Below, one piece after another: positions 1-6,925 of a DNA stretch of 14,956 nt (within the stretch, counting starts at the first letter, position 1; every line of letters starts with the position of its first letter). Both the position numbers and the translations under genes were made by a program. The stretch spans positions 1 through 14,956 of the forward strand of contig CATLIJ010000032.1 of NCBI GenBank assembly GCA_949948825.1, in the 5' to 3' direction. Under the pieces are notes generated by a model that was given only the letters and a program-made list of their open reading frames with translations, had not been told where the DNA came from and searched no databases. The stretch comes from an uncultured Clostridiaceae bacterium. GTDB lineage: Bacteria; Bacillota; Clostridia; Lachnospirales; Lachnospiraceae.

Positions 1-181
1 GAGGCGGTGGCGCAGACGGTCAGAATATCATAATTGCTGTGACAATTCTGTGACAAATTTGAGAAGAAAGACGGATAAAGACAGACCACGATAAAAGCAC
101 CCTATCTGGCAGTAGTATTGATATAAGCAAGGATAACGCAAGGCGAAGCAATGCGAACAATAGTTCGTAAAGAAAAAACAC
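1..181. other. Upstream flank with no recognisable gene
   Basis: No gene can be supported here. Plus-strand frames 1 and 3 stay open from the left edge only to stops at 31-33 and 49-51. Either could be the last codons of an upstream gene, but the residues resemble no tail I know (an ftsY end would be a reasonable guess from context, yet the sequence does not look like one). The 8-mer TGTGACAA occurs twice, at 38-45 and 49-56, one helical turn (11 bp) apart. A weak hairpin CGAAC-AATA-GTTCG lies just before the promoter. Confidence 0.4.
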
Positions 182-210
182 TTGACACCAATGGCATTTT
201 CAGGTATGAT
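182..210 (+). promoter_or_regulatory. Sigma-A promoter of the ylxM-ffh operon
   Basis: The -35 is TTGACA (182-187) and the -10 is TATGAT (205-210), with a 17-bp spacer. That is 11 of 12 consensus positions at ideal spacing. Transcription would start near 217, only about nine bases before the ylxM ATG at 226. The position also rules out the longer in-frame ylxM start at 151, which lies upstream of the promoter. Confidence 0.8.
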
Positions 211-225
211 AATGCAGGTGATGTT

Positions 226-567
226 ATGGAAAGCATTGTTAGGCAAAGTCTTTTGTATGATTTTTATGGAGAGCTACTGACCGAGCACCAGCGGGCTGTG
301 TATGAGGACGTGGTGTTTTGCGATCTTTCCCTGGGGGAGGTTGCCCAGGAGCGGGGGATCAGCCGGCAGGGAGTCCATGATTTGATCCGGCGGTGCGACC
401 GTATCCTGGATGGATATGAAGAGAAGCTCCATCTGGTCAGCAAGTTTCAGAAGACGCGGGACATGGTGAAGGAGATTCAGCAGAAGCTGCAGGCCTTCCG
501 GGAGACTGGGGATGAGGCGCTGATTGGACAGATTGAGCGGATATCCGGGGAGATTATGGAGCTGTAA
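226..567 (+). CDS. ylxM: YlxM-family helix-turn-helix protein (UPF0122), SRP-associated
   Basis: This 113-residue protein belongs to the YlxM family, small helix-turn-helix proteins encoded next to ffh in many Firmicutes and thought to assist the signal recognition particle. An HTH similar to sigma factor region 4 is visible at about residues 40-66 (core LSLGEVAQERGISRQGVHDL). A charged helical tail, probably coiled-coil, occupies residues 75-113. I chose the ATG at 226 because the promoter lies upstream of it and an AGGTG motif (216-220) precedes it by 5 nt. The longer in-frame start at 151 would precede the promoter. The gene ends 33 nt before ffh, so the two are surely cotranscribed. Family recognition is firm; the role comes from the family. 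Confidence 0.9.
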   Translation: MESIVRQSLLYDFYGELLTEHQRAVYEDVVFCDLSLGEVAQERGISRQGVHDLIRRCDRILDGYEEKLHLVSKFQKTRDMVKEIQQKLQAFRETGDEALIGQIERISGEIMEL

Positions 568-600
568 GGCGGAAGTATCGTTGATGGCAGGAGGATTTGT

Positions 601-1962
601 ATGGCTTTTGAAAGCTTATCCGATAAATTGCAGAATGTATTTAAGAGCCTGCGGGGAAAGGGACGGCTGACAGAGGCAGATGTAAAGAGCGCCCTGAAGG
701 AAGTAAAGATGGCCCTTTTGGAGGCAGACGTCAGCTTTAAGGTGGTCAAGCAGTTTATAAGCTCTGTGCAGGAGAAGGCTGTGGGCGAGGAAGTGCTGGG
801 GTCCCTGCAGCCGGGGCAGATGGTGATTAAGATTGTCCATGAGTCCCTGATTCAGCTTATGGGATCTGAGACCACAGAGATTGCCTTAAAACCAGCCAGC
901 GAGATTACAATTGTGATGATGGCTGGCCTACAGGGCGCAGGTAAGACGACTACCACAGCAAAGATTGCAGGAAAATTAAAGGCTAAAGGGCGGAAGCCTT
1001 TGCTGGCAGCCTGTGACGTGTATCGTCCTGCAGCGATTCAGCAGCTGCAGATCAACGGAGAGCGTCAGGGGGTTCCGGTATTTGCCATGGGTGAACATCA
1101 GGACCCGGTCAATATTGCAAAAGCTTCTGTGGAGCATGCGGCTAAGAATGGTTACAATGTGGTGATTTTGGATACCGCGGGACGTCTCCATGTGGATGAG
1201 GATATGATGGAGGAACTGGTCCGGATTCGGGATGCGGTTCATGTGGACCAGACGATTCTGGTGGTGGATGCCATGACAGGTCAGGACGCAGTGAATGTGG
1301 CTTCCATGTTTCAGGAAAAGGTGGGAATCGACGGAGTGATTCTGACGAAGCTGGACGGCGATACCAGAGGCGGTGCGGCTCTTTCTATCCGCTCTGTAAC
1401 AGGCAGGCCGATTTTATATATTGGTATGGGAGAGAAGCTGTCGGATTTGGAACAGTTTTACCCGGACCGGATGGCATCGCGGATTCTTGGCATGGGAGAC
1501 GTGCTGACTCTGATTGAAAAGGCTGAGCTGGAGCTGGATGAAGAGAAGGCCAGAGAGATGAGCCAGAAGCTTCGCAAGGCGGAGTTTGATTATAATGATT
1601 TCCTGGAGCAGATGCGCCAGATTAAGAAGATGGGCGGCCTGGGGGGCATTATGAGCATGCTGCCGGGAGTGGGCCAGCTGAAGGGCGGTATCCCGGAGGT
1701 GGACGAATCTGCCATGGACCGGGTGGAAGCCATTATTTTGTCCATGACAAAGGAAGAGCGGGCCAATCCGGCTCTGATGAATCCTTCCCGGAAGCAGCGG
1801 ATTGCCAAAGGCGCTGGTGTGGATATCAGTGAGGTGAACCGGATTGTCAAGCAATTTGACCAGATGAAGAAGATGATGAAACAGATTCCGGGGATGATGG
1901 GCGGCAAAAAAGGAAGAGGCGGCCTGGGTGGTATGTTTGGCAAGATGAAGCTGCCGTTTTAA
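601..1962 (+). CDS. ffh: Signal recognition particle protein Ffh
   Basis: Ffh is the SRP54 GTPase that binds 4.5S/6S RNA and signal sequences of nascent membrane and secreted proteins, and docks them to FtsY. At 453 residues it has the usual length. The N-terminal four-helix domain spans about 1-90. The G domain shows the P-loop GLQGAGKTTTTAK (109-121), DTAGRLH (191-197) and TKLDGDTRGG (249-258). The methionine-rich M domain runs from about 300, with the RNA-binding helices near 380-428 and a Gly/Met/Lys-rich tail. AGGAGG at 589-594 stands 6 nt before the ATG. No defect is seen. Confidence 0.98.
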   Translation: MAFESLSDKLQNVFKSLRGKGRLTEADVKSALKEVKMALLEADVSFKVVKQFISSVQEKAVGEEVLGSLQPGQMVIKIVHESLIQLMGSETTEIALKPASEITIVMMAGLQGAGKTTTTAKIAGKLKAKGRKPLLAACDVYRPAAIQQLQINGERQGVPVFAMGEHQDPVNIAKASVEHAAKNGYNVVILDTAGRLHVDEDMMEELVRIRDAVHVDQTILVVDAMTGQDAVNVASMFQEKVGIDGVILTKLDGDTRGGAALSIRSVTGRPILYIGMGEKLSDLEQFYPDRMASRILGMGDVLTLIEKAELELDEEKAREMSQKLRKAEFDYNDFLEQMRQIKKMGGLGGIMSMLPGVGQLKGGIPEVDESAMDRVEAIILSMTKEERANPALMNPSRKQRIAKGAGVDISEVNRIVKQFDQMKKMMKQIPGMMGGKKGRGGLGGMFGKMKLPF

Positions 1963-2108
1963 AAATTTGATAACAGTACGGCATTTTTGCATCGGAGGAT
2001 TTTAAACGCAGAAAAGCACGTATTTGTTAATAGAGAGCAAGCTGCATAACGGACAGATGTCTGGAAGGCGGCGGCATAATTCCAGTACAGGTTAAGGAGG
2101 TGAATGAC

Positions 2109-2348
2109 ATGGCAGTGAAAATGAGACTGAAAAGAATGGGTGCGAAAAAGAAACCTTTCTATAGAATCGTTGTTGCAGATTCCAGATCCCCCAGAGATGG
2201 CAGATTCATTGAGGAGGTTGGTACCTACGACCCCAATCAGGAGCCGAGTGCAATCAAATTTAATGAAGAAGCGACCAAGAAATGGCTGGCCAACGGCGCT
2301 CAGCCCACGGATCGCGTTGCTAAGCTTTTGAAGACTGCGGGTATCTAA
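2109..2348 (+). CDS. rpsP: 30S ribosomal protein S16
   Basis: S16 is a small-subunit assembly protein that binds the 5' domain of 16S rRNA. This is a full-length 79-residue copy with the family N-terminus MAVKMRLKRMGAKKKPFYRI and the VGTYDP element. The ATG at 2109 is preceded by AAGGAGGTG (about 2095-2102). A GTG at 2100 would overlap that ribosome binding site, so I reject it. The 146-nt gap after ffh holds no terminator that I can see. The gene order rpsP-khpA-rimM-trmD-rplS is the usual Firmicutes one. Confidence 0.98.
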   Translation: MAVKMRLKRMGAKKKPFYRIVVADSRSPRDGRFIEEVGTYDPNQEPSAIKFNEEATKKWLANGAQPTDRVAKLLKTAGI

Positions 2349-2381
2349 TATGGCCTTTCATTCGTGGTAGTGTGACTTTGG

Positions 2382-2514
2382 GGACGCATGGAGATTTACT
2401 ATAAAGGTCCTATCGCTGAAGGTGACTTTAATCAGGGATGCCAAATGCGTTCGCTCAGACTTTCCTGTGTGATGGCGCGTCCGCTGCCGGACGCATGGAG
2501 GTTTACTATGAAGG
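2382..2514 (+). repeat. Direct duplication of the khpA translation-initiation region
   Basis: The 26-bp segment at 2382-2407 recurs at 2489-2514 with 24 of 26 identities, offset by 107 bp. Both begin GGACGCATGGAG. The downstream copy contains the khpA ribosome binding site and ATG; in the upstream copy the same position reads ATA AAG instead of ATG AAG. Weaker similarity, largely through transitions, extends about 30 bp further upstream of both copies. The upstream copy therefore looks like a decayed relic of a tandem duplication. Confidence 0.75.
2477..2494 (+). promoter_or_regulatory. Hairpin just upstream of the khpA ribosome binding site
   Basis: GCGTCC (2477-2482) and GGACGC (2489-2494) form a 6-bp GC-rich stem with the loop GCTGCC. 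The stem ends two bases before the GGAGG (2497-2501) that serves khpA. It could influence initiation or protect the RNA end. The upstream copy of the duplication lacks the left arm. Confidence 0.45.
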
Positions 2515-2735
2515 AATTAGTAGAGGTAATTGCAAAAGCGTTAGTGGAGAACCCGGATGAAGTGGTTGTGACTGAGACCGAAAAGGAGGAGGAGACGCTC
2601 ATTGAATTAAAGGTAGCTCCCTCTGACATGGGAAAGGTCATTGGCAAACAGGGACGTATTGCGAAGGCGATTCGTTCGGTTGTTAAGGCAGCTGCTTCGA
2701 AAGAAGACAAAAAGGTTGTTGTGGATATTCAATAG
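2508..2735 (+). CDS. khpA: KH-domain RNA-binding protein KhpA
   Basis: KhpA (YlqC family) is a small single-KH RNA-binding protein that partners with KhpB/Jag in several Firmicutes and is linked to cell division and elongation there. The 75-residue protein begins MKELVEVIAKAL and carries the GxxG loop in MGKVIGKQGRIAKAIR. GGAGG at 2497-2501 stands 6 nt before the ATG at 2508. The frame stays open back to an ATG at 2388, which would add 40 residues, but that extension lies in the decayed duplicate leader and does not resemble the family, so I reject it. A terminator hairpin starts at its stop codon. Confidence 0.95.
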   Translation: MKELVEVIAKALVENPDEVVVTETEKEEETLIELKVAPSDMGKVIGKQGRIAKAIRSVVKAAASKEDKKVVVDIQ

Positions 2736-2779
2736 CCGCCACAGGCTGTCGTCTGGCACATACAGGCGGCAGCTTTTTT
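2735..2779 (+). terminator. Probable intrinsic terminator or attenuator after khpA
   Basis: GCCGCC (2735-2740) pairs with GGCGGC (2765-2770). An inner CTGT/ACAG helix is possible, and a T-rich run follows (about 2773-2779). The stem begins at the last base of the khpA stop codon. The loop is long, so it may be partial. With rimM 126 nt further on, it could reduce rather than stop readthrough. Confidence 0.6.
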
Positions 2780-2783
2780 ATAT

Positions 2784-2819
2784 TATAGGAAAGTGTGTCC
2801 TATGATACAAAAACGCTCC
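2784..2819 (+). repeat. Interspersed repeat, family 2, copy 1
   Basis: This 36-bp segment matches 8895-8929 at about 29 of 36 aligned positions with one gap. Shared words are GTCCTAT and AAAACGCTCC (AAACGCTCC continuous in both). Bases 2785-2790 (ATAGGA) and 2798-2803 (TCCTAT) form a 6-bp hairpin. Both copies lie directly after the U-tract of a terminator, which suggests an intergenic repeat tied to transcript ends. The downstream GC hairpin present in the other copy is degenerate here; an alternative GGAATC/GATTCC pairing exists at 2823-2860. Confidence 0.6.
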
Positions 2820-2905
2820 TCGGGAATCGCACTGCGGCGGAAAGCTGACAGAAGGATTCCTGGGCTGCAGAGTGTGCCGCTTAAAATAAAAGATGAGGTA
2901 TGTTT

Positions 2906-3418
2906 ATGGAAAATATGCTGCGGGTGGGGGTTATTTCCTCTACCCATGGGGTTCGGGGGGAGGTAAAGGTATATCCTACCACAGATGACCCAAACCGTTT
3001 TAAAAAGCTGAAAACCGTGGTTTTGGACATTTCTCCGGAGCCTGTGACACTGCATATTGAAAGCGTCCGGTTTTTTAAAAATATGGTGATTTTAAAGTTT
3101 AAAGAGTTTCAGAGCTTAAATGAAGTGGAACGGTACAAAGGGAAGGATTTGCTGATTGGAAGAGAGCAGGCAGTAAAGCTGGGGCCGGATGAAAATTTTA
3201 TTATAGACTTAATCGGGCTGAAGGTTGTTACGGATGAGGGAGAAGATTTTGGAGTTTTGAAGGATGTGTTAAAGACCGGGGCCAATGATGTTTATATCAT
3301 TCAGGGCAAAGAGGGAAAGGAGTATTTGTTTCCTGCCATAAAACAATGTATTTTAAATGTAGATCTGGAGTCTCGTACCATTTTGGTCCATATTATGGAC
3401 GGGCTTTTGGATCTGTAA
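2906..3418 (+). CDS. rimM: Ribosome maturation factor RimM
   Basis: RimM binds S19 and helps mature the 30S head. The 170-residue product has the N-terminal RimM barrel (VGVISSTHGVRGEVKVYPTT) and a C-terminal PRC-barrel from about residue 95 (DLIGLKVVTDEGEDFG). GATGAGG (2892-2898) lies 7 nt before the ATG at 2906 and only 1 nt before the ATG at 2900, so 2906 is the better start. The stop is 9 nt before trmD, an arrangement conserved across bacteria. Confidence 0.96.
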   Translation: MENMLRVGVISSTHGVRGEVKVYPTTDDPNRFKKLKTVVLDISPEPVTLHIESVRFFKNMVILKFKEFQSLNEVERYKGKDLLIGREQAVKLGPDENFIIDLIGLKVVTDEGEDFGVLKDVLKTGANDVYIIQGKEGKEYLFPAIKQCILNVDLESRTILVHIMDGLLDL

Positions 3419-3427
3419 GGAGGCTGG

Positions 3428-4186
3428 ATGAATTACCATGTGCTTACGTTGTTTCCGGATATGGTTTTAAATGGGCTGAATACCAGCATTATTGGCCGTG
3501 CAGTGGAAAAAGGAATTTTGTCCATTGAGGCTGTCAATATCCGGGATTATACAAAAGAAAAACATGGCCATGTGGATGATGCCCCTTATGGAGGCGGCGC
3601 CGGGATGGTGATGCAGGCAGCGCCGGTGTGTGATGCTTATGAAGCTTTGTGCGTGCGGCTGGGGAAACGTCCCAGGGTTCTTTATATGACTCCTCAGGGC
3701 CAGGTGTTTGACCAGGCCATGGCAAGGGAGCTGGCAGCAGAAGAAGATCTGGTATTCCTGTGCGGCCATTATGAGGGGATTGATGAACGGGCCCTGGAGC
3801 GGATTGTCACAGACGAGCTGTCTGTGGGAGACTATGTGCTGACAGGAGGAGAGCTTCCGGCCATGGTTATGATTGACTGTATTTCCAGACTGGTTCCAGG
3901 AGTGTTGAACAATGATCAGTCAGCGGAAATCGAGTCATTTCATGACAATCTGCTGGAATATCCTCAGTATACCCGTCCGGAGGTGTATGAAGGGCAGCGT
4001 GTGCCAGAGGTTTTATTGTCCGGACATCATAAAAACATTGAACAGTGGCGGCGGGAACAGTCGATTCTTAGAACCTTTGAGAGAAGGCCGGATCTTCTCA
4101 AGAAGGCAAATCTGACCTTAAAGGAGCAGGCATTTCTGGAGGAGCTGAAAAGAGATTTGCAGGATAAAAAACGCTTGCAATTATAA
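3428..4186 (+). CDS. trmD: tRNA (guanine37-N1)-methyltransferase TrmD
   Basis: TrmD is a SPOUT enzyme that uses S-adenosylmethionine to methylate G37 of tRNAs with a G at position 36, which prevents +1 frameshifting. It has 252 residues, normal for the family. Visible motifs are DDAPYGGGAGMVM (50-62), GHYEGIDER (113-121) and the knot segment SVGDYVLTGGELPAM (132-146), followed by the alpha-helical C-terminal domain. A strong AAGGAGG lies before the ATG. No defect is seen. Confidence 0.98.
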   Translation: MNYHVLTLFPDMVLNGLNTSIIGRAVEKGILSIEAVNIRDYTKEKHGHVDDAPYGGGAGMVMQAAPVCDAYEALCVRLGKRPRVLYMTPQGQVFDQAMARELAAEEDLVFLCGHYEGIDERALERIVTDELSVGDYVLTGGELPAMVMIDCISRLVPGVLNNDQSAEIESFHDNLLEYPQYTRPEVYEGQRVPEVLLSGHHKNIEQWRREQSILRTFERRPDLLKKANLTLKEQAFLEELKRDLQDKKRLQL

Positions 4187-4203
4187 GAGAATTATGATAA
4201 TAT
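4175..4203 (+). promoter_or_regulatory. Possible internal promoter for rplS
   Basis: TTGCAA (4175-4180) and TAATAT (4198-4203) are 17 bp apart and match the sigma-A consensus at 4 of 6 positions each. They straddle the trmD stop codon and would give a leader of about 85 nt for rplS. This is only a modest match; rplS may simply be read from upstream. Confidence 0.35.
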
Positions 4204-4205
4204 CA

Positions 4206-4258
4206 AATGCGTTGTGAATGAGAAAAGAGATGGTCCTCTGTTGCGCTCTGAAAGCATT
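4206..4258 (+). promoter_or_regulatory. Possible structured leader of rplS
   Basis: In the 108-nt gap between trmD and rplS, AATGC (4206-4210) can pair with GCATT (4254-4258), enclosing a small hairpin AGAG-6 nt-CTCT (4226-4239). Some Firmicutes carry an autoregulatory L19 leader at this place. I see only short stems and cannot confirm membership of that RNA family. Confidence 0.25.
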
Positions 4259-4294
4259 AAGAACATCAAATATATGAAGGAGGTTCACACGAAA

Positions 4295-4642
4295 ATGAAC
4301 GAGATTATTAAGAAAATTGAGGACGAGCAGTTAAAGGAGTCTGTGCCGGAGTTTCATGTGGGAGACACGGTTCGGGTGTACAACAAGATCAAAGAGGGAA
4401 ACCGGGAGAGAATCCAGGTTTTTGAGGGAACCGTGATTAAGCGGCAGAACGGCGGCGCCCGTGAGACCTTTACAGTTCGGAAAAATTCTAACGGAATCGG
4501 TGTGGAGAAGACATGGCCGGTTCATTCTCCGTCAGTGGATGACATCCAGGTTGTTCGGAGAGGTAAGGTGAGACGTGCGAAATTGAATTATCTGAGAGAT
4601 CGTGTGGGTAAGCGTGCGAAAGTAAAAGAACTGGTAAAGTAA
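4295..4642 (+). CDS. rplS: 50S ribosomal protein L19
   Basis: L19 lies at the 30S-50S interface. The protein is 115 residues, the normal length, and contains VGDTVRVYNKIKEGNRERIQ, VFEGTVIKRQ, ETFTVRK and a basic C-terminus. AAGGAGG (4277-4283) precedes the ATG at 4295 by 11 nt, slightly long. A more upstream in-frame start at 4214 would add 27 residues unlike the family. A strong terminator follows 10 nt after the stop and closes this block. Confidence 0.97.
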   Translation: MNEIIKKIEDEQLKESVPEFHVGDTVRVYNKIKEGNRERIQVFEGTVIKRQNGGARETFTVRKNSNGIGVEKTWPVHSPSVDDIQVVRRGKVRRAKLNYLRDRVGKRAKVKELVK

Positions 4643-4652
4643 GCAGGCAAAC

Positions 4653-4683
4653 AAGGGACAATGCAAATTGTCCCTTCATTTTT
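4653..4683 (+). terminator. Intrinsic terminator after rplS
   Basis: A perfect 10-bp stem AAGGGACAAT / ATTGTCCCTT (4653-4662 with 4667-4676) carries a GCAA tetraloop and is followed by CATTTTT. It separates the ribosomal block from lepB. Any lepB start inside it, such as the ATG at 4661, is therefore unlikely. Confidence 0.88.
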
Positions 4684-4789
4684 ACCGAAACAGCAGCCAA
4701 AAGGTTTTGACAGTCAAAAGTTTGTTCTTTTCATGTATCTGTGGAATTTTGTTTCCGTATCGTTGGTTTATATAAATGAGGTAGAATCT

Positions 4790-5341
4790 GTGGATTTTTA
4801 TTATAGAGAGGACCGGAGAATGGTCCGTGTGGTTTCAAGCTGGGTGGTGGATGTGGTTGTTATGCTTGCCTTTGCCTGGTTTTTTCTGCATTCCTTTGGA
4901 ATTCAGATCCAGGTGGCAGGGCAGTCTATGATGCCTCTTTTAAGTTCAGAGGATGTGGTGCTGGTAAATAGACTGATTTATGATTTTTGGAAGCCTCAGA
5001 GATTGGATGTGGTGGTTTTTGAGCGGGAGGATAAAAGAACATTTGTAAAAAGAGTGATTGGACTGCCGGGAGAGACGGTGCAGATTCAGGGGGGCTATGT
5101 GTATGTGAACGGAGAGCGTCTGGAGGCGGACAATGGGTTGGACCAGGTTTCTCTGGCCGGTCTGGCGGAGAGTCCGGTGAAACTTGGGGAGAATGAATAT
5201 TTTCTTTTGGGGGACAATCGGGACAGCAGTGAGGACAGCCGTTTTGCCAATGTGGGAAATGTGAGAGAGGAACAGATTTTGGGAAAGGTCTGGATGCGGA
5301 TTTATCCGTTGATGGATATTGGACCGATCTGGTCTCACTGA
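4790..5341 (+). CDS. lepB: Signal peptidase I
   Basis: This is a membrane-bound type I signal peptidase that removes signal peptides from exported proteins. With the GTG start at 4790 it has 183 residues: a short cytoplasmic N-terminus, one membrane segment (about 19-38), the catalytic Ser46 in AGQSMMP, Lys87 in TFVKRVIGLPGE, and the GDNRDSSEDSR box (141-151). GTG 4790 has TGAGGT (4777-4782) at 7-nt spacing. An ATG at 4820 (173 residues) has GAGAGGA upstream and is the alternative. The much longer frame from 4661 begins inside the rplS terminator and is rejected. rbgA follows 31 nt later. Confidence 0.93.
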   Translation: MDFYYREDRRMVRVVSSWVVDVVVMLAFAWFFLHSFGIQIQVAGQSMMPLLSSEDVVLVNRLIYDFWKPQRLDVVVFEREDKRTFVKRVIGLPGETVQIQGGYVYVNGERLEADNGLDQVSLAGLAESPVKLGENEYFLLGDNRDSSEDSRFANVGNVREEQILGKVWMRIYPLMDIGPIWSH

Positions 5342-5372
5342 CAGGATTTAGACAAACCAGGAGGGAACTCTT

Positions 5373-6248
5373 TTGAATATACAATGGTATCCGGGACATA
5401 TGACAAAAGCGAAACGCGCTATGAAGGAGGATATAAAGCTCATTGATCTGATTATTGAGCTGGTGGATGCCAGAGCGCCTCTTGCCAGCCGGAATCCGGA
5501 TTTGGATGAGCTGGGAAAGGGAAAAGCCAGATTGATTCTTCTGAATAAGGCGGATTTGGCCGGAGAAAAGGAGAATGGAATCTGGATGGACTGGTTTCGG
5601 ACAAAAGGATTTTATGTGGCGGAAATCAATTCCCAGCGAGGAGATGGAATTAAAAAAATAAATGGCATTGTTTTGGAAGCGTGTAAAGAAAAGCTGGAAA
5701 GAGACCGGCGGCGGGGAATCCTGAACCGGCCGGTGCGGGCCATGGTGGTCGGGATTCCTAATGTGGGAAAATCTACTTTTATCAATTCCTTTGCAGGAAA
5801 GGCATGCACCCGAACCGGTAATAGGCCGGGAGTGACCAAGGGGAATCAGTGGATTCGCCTGAACAAGTCTTTGGAGCTTCTGGACACGCCGGGAATTTTG
5901 TGGCCGAAATTTGAGGACCCCAGGGTGGGGCTTTTGCTGGCCATGATTGGTTCTGTGAATGATGAGATTTTAGATAGGGACGGACTGGCAGCTGAGCTTG
6001 TAAAGCTTTTACAGGAGAGACAGCCCGGAATATTGGCCAGACGGTATGGCGGGGATGAGGGAGATGCCTTGAAAGAAGAGAAGCTGGCAGACAAAGAGCC
6101 GGAGGAGGCATTATGTCAGATTGCCAGGGCGCGGGCCTGCCTGAAAAAGGGCGGTGAGCTGGACCTTTCCAAGGCAGCCGGAATATTGATTGAGGACTTT
6201 CGCGGTGGAAGGCTGGGACGGATTACCCTGGAGCTTCCAAAACAGTAA
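5373..6248 (+). CDS. rbgA: Ribosome biogenesis GTPase RbgA (YlqF)
   Basis: RbgA is a circularly permuted GTPase required for a late step of 50S assembly. The permuted motif order is visible: G4 NKAD (58-61) comes first, then the P-loop GIPNVGKST (127-135), switch-like RPGVTKG (151-157) and DTPG (171-174). A C-terminal RNA-binding ANTAR-like domain follows. The length is 291. The start is TTG at 5373 with AGGAGG (5359-5364). It is needed to include the conserved N-terminus MNIQWYPGHM; the first in-frame ATG is the tenth codon. It is cotranscribed with lepB and rnhB. Confidence 0.96.
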   Translation: MNIQWYPGHMTKAKRAMKEDIKLIDLIIELVDARAPLASRNPDLDELGKGKARLILLNKADLAGEKENGIWMDWFRTKGFYVAEINSQRGDGIKKINGIVLEACKEKLERDRRRGILNRPVRAMVVGIPNVGKSTFINSFAGKACTRTGNRPGVTKGNQWIRLNKSLELLDTPGILWPKFEDPRVGLLLAMIGSVNDEILDRDGLAAELVKLLQERQPGILARRYGGDEGDALKEEKLADKEPEEALCQIARARACLKKGGELDLSKAAGILIEDFRGGRLGRITLELPKQ

Positions 6249-6262
6249 GAGGAGAGGTTATT

Positions 6263-6925
6263 TTGAGAAAATTAAGTGAGGAGAAGCTGGCAGCGGAGCG
6301 GGAGCGGCTGGAGCAAATGAGAGAATATGAGCACAAATATTCTTCTTATTCTGCTATCTGCGGGATTGATGAGGCGGGCCGCGGGCCCTTTGCAGGGCCT
6401 GTGGTGGCTGGGGCAGTGATTTTGCCGGCGGATTGTGAGATTTTATTTCTGAATGATTCGAAAAAGCTTTCTGAGAAGCGGCGGGAGGAGCTGTTTTTGG
6501 AGATTCAGGAAAAGGCGGCAGCCTGGAGTGTGGGCATGGCAGATGCAGAGGAGATTGACCAAATCAACATTCTTCAGGCCACCTATAAGGCCATGAGAAG
6601 GGCTGTGGCCGGATTAAGCACAGCGCCGGATCTGTTGTTAAATGATGCGGTTATAATTCCGGATGTGGACATTTGTCAGGTGAAGATCATTAAGGGGGAT
6701 GCAAAGAGTGTGTCCATCGCAGCGGCAAGCATTCTGGCAAAGGTCACAAGAGACCATTTGATGAAGGAATATGATTCCAGGTATCCGGAATATGGATTTG
6801 CCAAGCATAAAGGCTATGGAACAGCAGAACATATTGCCGCGATACGCAGACAGGGCCCCTGTCCCATTCACCGGAAAACTTTTATCACAAAGTATACCAA
6901 AGAGGCAGAAGGGAAGGAAGCTTGA
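6263..6925 (+). CDS. rnhB: Ribonuclease HII
   Basis: RNase HII cleaves RNA in RNA-DNA hybrids and starts removal of single ribonucleotides from DNA. In this 220-residue protein the active-site segment is GIDEAGRGPFAGPVVAG with Asp36 and Glu37. The further acidic residues appear to be Asp128 and Asp164, and the C-terminal HRKTF motif is present. Asp128 is followed by Ala, where Gly is usual in the family. The start is TTG at 6263 with GGAGAGG upstream. An ATG at codon 19 is possible but has poor spacing from its SD-like bases. It overlaps yraN by 4 bp. Confidence 0.95.
   Translation: MRKLSEEKLAAERERLEQMREYEHKYSSYSAICGIDEAGRGPFAGPVVAGAVILPADCEILFLNDSKKLSEKRREELFLEIQEKAAAWSVGMADAEEIDQINILQATYKAMRRAVAGLSTAPDLLLNDAVIIPDVDICQVKIIKGDAKSVSIAAASILAKVTRDHLMKEYDSRYPEYGFAKHKGYGTAEHIAAIRRQGPCPIHRKTFITKYTKEAEGKEA

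Noticed and set aside
2388..2507. Forty-residue N-terminal extension of KhpA
   Set aside because: KhpA proteins start at the MKELVEVIAKAL segment, the ATG at 2508 has a well-spaced GGAGG, and the extension derives from a duplicated leader.
4707..4740. Possible lepB promoter with TTGACA at 4707-4712
   Set aside because: No acceptable -10 lies 16-18 bp downstream; the bases there read TTCATG. A TATAAA at 4771-4776 has only a poor -35 and would start transcription after the SD used for the GTG start.
4661..4789. Extended N-terminus for signal peptidase I from the ATG at 4661
   Set aside because: The ATG lies in the loop and 3' arm of the rplS terminator and has no ribosome binding site; the added residues do not resemble the family.
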